Source: Rhizophagus irregularis
Lineage: Eukaryota; Glomeromycota; Glomeromycetes; Glomerales; Glomeraceae
DNA length: 64,000 nucleotides
Reading direction: 5' to 3'
Assembly (NCBI RefSeq): GCF_026210795.1
Contig: NC_089445.1
Span: 3,906,001-3,970,000, forward strand
In this document: one piece after another, positions 58,814 through 64,000 of the stretch
How the letters are laid out: each line of letters starts with the position of its first letter
Position numbering within the stretch: the stretch's first letter is position 1
The notes under the pieces: model-generated
The model's input: only the letters and a program-made list of their open reading frames with translations
Told to the model about the DNA's origin: nothing
Databases searched by the model: none
Program-made: the position numbers and the translations under genes

Positions 58814-59410
58814 TATAATTAATTACCGTATTTATTGTTTATATAATTTAAAGTTTTGATTATTTAAGTAAGAGATTATAGAATTAATTAAACTTTTAAA
58901 ATAATTTTTTTTCTGGCAAATGTCTAACAAAGTTCAGTGATAAGTGGCAGTAATAAGAATAGTTAGTTTGACTAAATCATAAAATATGATTCAATATAAG
59001 AATTAATATTAAATTCTTTAATCTTTATATATCAGTGATTAATGTAATTATAAACCAAAGCTGATTACAAGAACTAACCTATATTTCTTTTCAGTATTTT
59101 CGCATACTATTACAAGAACTACATAATTAACTAATCGATTTACAAAGTCCTATTTAATTGTATATATTTTATTTTCAATATTTATATAATGGTTGAATAA
59201 CAAATAGATTTATAGTTATTTCAGATTTATAAAAAATATGTAAAATAAATGGTAAATAAATTTATTATTAATAATATTATATTATATTTCACTAAACTGT
59301 TATATAAAAATAATTGTTTAAAAATGAGATGGCTCGCTAAAAGCATACAATATCCATTTATAAATAGAATGGTGAAAAAAAAGTTCTGTTAAAGCAAATT
59401 CTTAATTTAT
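58814..59410. other. AT-rich intergenic region, nothing recognised
   Basis: Between two convergent genes; no feature seen. Confidence 0.4.
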
Positions 59411-60262
59411 TTATTTTTTCCGCTTATTTTGCTTATTTCGTCGTTTTTTATTTTTCGTCCAAAGTGTTAAAGCATCTAAAGCTTTCTCCAGTGGAACCTT
59501 AATGTCTGCAATATCCCCAGGAAAGTCGGTATCGTGTAATTGCTTTTTCGCTTCCTTCGGTGTTTGATTTAGATCGGTTTTATGAAATTTGGTATTACTT
59601 AATTCCCTCATTTTTAACAACTTCTTAAAGTCTAATAACGTTAAGCCAACTTTTTCTAAAATTATTTTTAATTCAGTAAGAATATTATCGTCTTCTTCCT
59701 GTTCCTCGTCCTCCTCGTCTTCCTGTTCTTCATTTTCCTCGACTTCGCTTTCTTCGTCTCCCTGTTCTTCATTTTCCTCAGTCTCGCTTTCTTCGTCTTC
59801 CTGATCTTCAAGAAACCATTTATTATGAAGTATCTGAATAAATTCATCCAAACTTTTAAGTTTCATCTTTCGCACCACCTCACGCAAGAATTCCCCAATC
59901 CAGTCTCTATAGGTACTCAATACGTTTGTATAATCCACTTGTGCTTGTACATTATCTAGCTTCTCTTGTAAGTGTTTTGTTATATTTATGTGTCTTTCTG
60001 TCATAGATATAATATTATCTGTCTCTTGTTTTTGTTGTTCAACCATTTTATGGATTTTATTCGTAACACTCTGCAATTTCGTTAGATCATCGTTTAATCT
60101 ATTTTCAATAGGTTGTGTTTTAAAATGCGACGAAACATTCATGAAAAGTTGTTTGTGTTCTTTTATAGTCATGTCGAAATCACCAGAGGAACGTTTATTA
60201 TTATATAATTTTATCTCTCTTTCGATTGTATTTATCTCATCGAATACGTTAATTTGTGCCAT
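59411..60262 (-). CDS. acidic coiled-coil protein, orphan
   Basis: Single exon, 283 residues. The N-terminal half is helical and coiled-coil-like (EINTIEREIKLYNNKR, KLQSVTNKIHKMVEQQKQ). A highly acidic stretch at about residues 153-193 is built from a roughly 13-residue unit of the type EESEVEENEEQED, repeated two to three times. A helical part follows (LLDFKKLLKMREL), then a strongly basic tail (KNKKRRNKQNKRKK) that may be a nuclear signal. No family recognised. It has the look of the lineage-specific proteins that are common in such genomes. Confidence 0.65.
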   Translation of the reverse strand: MAQINVFDEINTIEREIKLYNNKRSSGDFDMTIKEHKQLFMNVSSHFKTQPIENRLNDDLTKLQSVTNKIHKMVEQQKQETDNIISMTERHINITKHLQEKLDNVQAQVDYTNVLSTYRDWIGEFLREVVRKMKLKSLDEFIQILHNKWFLEDQEDEESETEENEEQGDEESEVEENEEQEDEEDEEQEEDDNILTELKIILEKVGLTLLDFKKLLKMRELSNTKFHKTDLNQTPKEAKKQLHDTDFPGDIADIKVPLEKALDALTLWTKNKKRRNKQNKRKK

Positions 60263-63200
60263 AACTGTTGTTTGCTTTACTAATTGACGGGAATAAGTTT
60301 GAAGCCTGATATGGAATAAATACTAAAACGCCGTACCATGTGATCTTATGATGTGCTTAGATTTGTGGCGCAATAAAATTCTCTTTCTTTTTGTGTTAAA
60401 TATTAAGATCTAAACAATAAAAATTAATTGTTATATTCGTAACATACGCACTTATAGATTTTATAATATTAATACTTTAGTCAATTGAACCAAGTTTTAA
60501 GAAACTAAGCGGAATTATTTAACAAGTATGAAAATATATATTTTTAGTTTTTATTAATATTTCTTAATTTATATTTATTTATCAATTTTATATTATAATT
60601 TTTAGTACTTTTAGCTAAACAAAATGAATCTAGAAAACTTAAAGGTTCAACATATATAAAGCTACTCAAATATTAATTTTTATTGAAATAACTTTAATAT
60701 TCTTTAAAGTATAAATATTTTATATAAATTTGCTATTTTATATATAGTTAATTAAAGATTTATTATTTATATAAAAGTTTTGATTTAGTTTTTATTTAGT
60801 TTTCTTTCACTATACATTTGGTATTTTTGTTAAATAAAACAAACTTTTAAGATTAAGTTGCAGTTTTAATTATAAAGTTCTTAAACATTATAGAGTTGGA
60901 TCTTATATTTACTAAATAGTAATGTTTAATAAAAATTAAAAATCTTGTGGTTGACAGAGCAATTGCTAAAATAACCTGTTTTAAACATGTTTACTTATTG
61001 ATTTGTAGTGTTGTACTAACTTATTAAATCAAAATATATCAAATATTAGGACTAACAGCATATATATGAAGTACTTTTCAGGTTATTAGTTATTAATATT
61101 GGATTGTAAATTCTCATAGTATAAAAAACAAGTCATGAATTTTTCCTATTCTGCTATTCAGTCTTTTTGTGTACTGTTGTACTCATAATACGAATGTAAT
61201 ACAAGGTTCTAACAATAAATATAAGTTCTCCTAAAGTTCCTGATTCAGAGATCATCAAAACACTTGTAATGTTTATTCTTTTTTTGGTTAGATCTACATA
61301 CACGAATTAGGAAAATTTTTAGTTGTGAAATTTATTCTTAGTTCTTAAAGTATATTATTCCTAATCTATTAGATTCAGACATCTATTTGATTACCATTTA
61401 CCAATATATAGTAGAGACCAATATATAGTAGAGAATAGGGATTATGTCACCTACCCTCCTTCTAAGCGTACTTATGGTTTATTTATATATGCAGTTTTTT
61501 TTTTGTATGATGATTTATTAATACAGTGGCTTATTGTTAAATTGATTGACAATTTGGGATTAATTATTATTATATATTTTTTTTATTAATTTTATTAATA
61601 AAAAATAAATAATAAATATTCGTTATGGAGATGAAAAATAATAGATCATCAGACTGTGTTTTTCTTCTGTAAATAATGCATATAATATAAATAACATAGC
61701 TATTAAGAAATTAAATATAAGATATTAGATAATAACCACTTTATAATTGATTGATCAGCATTCTTGATCACATGTTTTGTTATGACTATATATTATGAAA
61801 TAGCTTAAATTGTGAAACACAATGGGATTAACATTTTGGGATTAATTTATTATATATATATATTTTTTATTAATTTTATTAATAAAAAATAAATAATAAA
61901 TATCTGTTATGGTGGTGAAAAATGATAGACCGTTGGACTGTTTTTTTCTTCCGTAAATAATGTATGGCAGAAATCATAATTAATTGATCAGCATTCTTAT
62001 CCAAACCTTAATCTGAAGAAGTTTGTGCAAGGTTTATAGAAATAAAAAAAAAATTGAAAGTAGTTTATTCTTTATTATTTATATGAGAATTTTTACTATT
62101 TCAAGCTATATGAAGGAGAAAATACAAAGAGATAAAAAATCATATTATAGCGAAATTTATTTTAATAATGAAAAAAAAAATTATGCTGTTTTTTTTATTT
62201 TACTAAGAAAACATCAGTAATTTTATTGAAAAAATATTATTTTTTTTTTAACAAATATTTTTCATATTAAAATTTCTAAATTATGTATTTTTTTTAAGAT
62301 TTTGAAATTAAATTAGATGTGTACTTATTATAAAGCTGTCAAAATTATATATTACATGTAATTTCATCTTTTCTACAACTTTACTTATAATAAAAAGTAT
62401 ATTTAGAATATCAATTTTTATTTTTATATATGGTATATTTTTCTGATCAGTAAATTTTAAAAATAAATATCATTACTAAATTTGACTTTTAATATAAAAA
62501 AAATTTATACCACTTCAATTATTAATAAGTTTATTTTTTTTAATAATGAAACATTATTTTTAAAAATTATGTACAAATTTAGGTGCAAAATACTCTAAAG
62601 AATAAGTTATCATTCTAATATAAGAAAAAAAAATTAAGCCAAAAAGACTTGCTAAATTTATCAATATAAAAAAAAGCTATATATTTTCATTAAAAAAAAT
62701 AAAAATTTTTCAAATCAATTTTGTAAATATCAATATTTAAGTATTATATTAAAATATTCAATAAATACTATTAATAAATATATTTTTTTAATTTATTTTT
62801 GCTGTAAATAGTACTTTTATTTATAAAATGAAAGTCTATACAATATAAGTTATAAAATAAAAAAAAATTAAATTATAAACAAAAAATATTAAAAAAAGAA
62901 AAAATAACATAATTAAATAAAAGAAAAAAGAAAAAAAAGACTAATAAAAAAATATCTATAAAAGTAAAATAAATAATTGGATAAAAAATTACTAAAAAAT
63001 TAGTAAAATAATCATAAAAAATAATTCACTTTTTTTATAAAATAACTATAAAATAATATTTCAGTAAATCTTATTTCTTATAATTAAATTTTTTCAAAAA
63101 GATTATATTTAATAAGAATATCTAAAATTTCTTTAACTATATTGTTATTAACATTTCTATTTTTATTATTATCTTTATTTTTATTTTTGAATAATAATAA

Positions 63201-64000
63201 AACCATATAATATTAAGATCTAATTTTATTTAAATTTACTATGTAATTTTTTGATAAGAAAATTACATAACCAAATAATAATTATGCAAAAACTAAAAAA
63301 TCAGATATTTTTACTATAAATAAGATTTTTTATTTATATAATATATTATAGAATTTTTTTTTATATATTTAAATTTTTTTTTTTTATTGAAAATTTTTTA
63401 AAAACTATTTAAGGATATTTTTGTTAAAAGTCTTTTTGTTTAAAAATTTTTTAAAAACTATTTAAAATATTAAAAAATATATTTTATCATTTATTTTAAT
63501 TGTAAAAAGATGAAATACAACAATTCATTTTAATGAAATGCATTTTTAGATATAATTAAAAATAATACTGAAAACTAGAATTGATTGGCAAAATCTGAAA
63601 TTCTGCAAATAATTTTTTGAATTTAGTAAAAATAGGTAATTTTAACCAAAGGTCCATTATGACCTATATATTAGATATCTGGGATTCTGTATAAGATATA
63701 TGTAAAATTTTATATACTAAATATATATATTATTTTACTAAATAAGTTTTAAACATAAAATTACATTTAAAAAAAAAATAAATAAATAAAATAATCTATC
63801 TAAGTAATATAAGATTAATATAATTAGATAGTTTAGCTGTATTTGTTAAAAAAAAATTATTTAATGAAAAAATATCAAATTTTTAGTGATATTAAAAAAT
63901 AGTTTATATATATAAGTTTAGCACAGATTTTTATTAGAAAAAATGCAATTAATTTGTATAAAAAAAAGCAGAAAGTCACAACTCAATACTTATTTAAGAT
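60263..64000. other. AT-rich gene-poor end of the window
   Basis: No coding region, tRNA or transposon ends were recognised. Positions 62400-64000 are dominated by A/T homopolymers. A degenerate direct duplication lies inside (listed separately), and a 17-bp tandem (ccaatatatagtagaga, twice) at about 61400-61432. Confidence 0.5.
61545..62005. repeat. degenerate direct duplication (unit about 200-290 bp)
   Basis: The segment with gggattaatt, ttaataaaaaataaataataaatat, gatgaaaaataatagatcatcagactgtg and ttgatcagcattcttgat (61550-61770) recurs in the same order and strand at 61835-62000 with substitutions and deletions. No coding capacity. Confidence 0.6.

Noticed and set aside
59589-59804. Ser-rich plus-strand frames opposite the acidic protein (also 59988-60287)
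   Set aside because: The Ser runs are the antisense reading of Glu/Asp codons of the 283-residue protein.
62023-62220. Open frame of 65 codons in the right flank
   Set aside because: Low-complexity Lys/Ile/Tyr composition typical of AT-rich non-coding DNA; no splice or homology support.

Overview
The window looks like nuclear DNA of an early-diverging fungus. An arbuscular-mycorrhizal (Glomeromycotina, Rhizophagus-like) genome is my best guess. It is very AT-rich, has short GT-AG introns, compact housekeeping genes with fungal-type products, GATTT-type simple repeats, and a large block of non-LTR retrotransposons. The species assignment is inference; no rRNA or marker gene is present.

Left part (1-30,600): repeat territory. 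A mariner-type MITE sits at 65-338 and a poly(A)-tailed retrocopy at 2842-3108. From 3375 to 30565 lies one DNA transposon with CAGTC... terminal inverted repeats and TA duplications, of the pogo/Tc1-mariner type. Its own sequence is only about 1 kb. It has been inflated to 27 kb by retroposons that inserted again and again at just two target sites. Site A (catatttggtgatta) holds a 1-kb tRNA-headed retroposon, a 5'-truncated copy of it, and two full-length 8-kb LINEs, all on the minus strand. Site B (aggaaaaggataaaact) holds a second tRNA-headed retroposon, a third LINE and a truncated retroposon, all on the plus strand. The LINEs encode ORF1 (RRM-like, Cys knuckle, Arg/Ser/Asn-rich) and ORF2 (AP-type endonuclease, reverse transcriptase, RNase H, C-terminal Cys/His motif). 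In the two minus-strand LINEs, ORF2 follows ORF1 in the same frame after one TGA and has no AUG before the endonuclease domain. This is the most unusual signal in the window.

30,600-33,000: AT-rich spacer with two more MITEs (30768-30951; 31313-31606) and a GATTT-rich simple-repeat tract.

Gene-rich part (33-60 kb), in order: BORCS7-like small protein (-), ATG5 (+), serine palmitoyltransferase small subunit (+), proteasome Rpn5 (-), PICOT/Grx3 glutaredoxin (+), a double-stranded-RNA-binding-type protein (+), a tiny membrane protein (+), the SUMO ligase Nse2/Mms21 (-), an Ort1-like mitochondrial ornithine carrier (+), a uS3m-like mitoribosomal protein (-), eIF6 (+), ATP synthase OSCP (-), an unknown probable mitochondrial protein (-), the deadenylase Ccr4 (+), Vma22/CCDC115 (-), ethanolamine-phosphate cytidylyltransferase (+) and an acidic coiled-coil orphan (-). 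Several pairs are divergent with about 170 bp between start codons, so they probably share promoters. There is no operon-like functional grouping. The themes are mitochondria (carrier, OSCP, uS3m), proteostasis and lysosome or vacuole (ATG5, Rpn5, Vma22, BORCS7-like) and lipid synthesis (SPT subunit, Ect1).

60-64 kb: AT-rich, no gene seen, with a degenerate direct duplication. Exon boundaries were placed by eye from splice signals and reading phase. Most multi-exon models sum to whole codon numbers.
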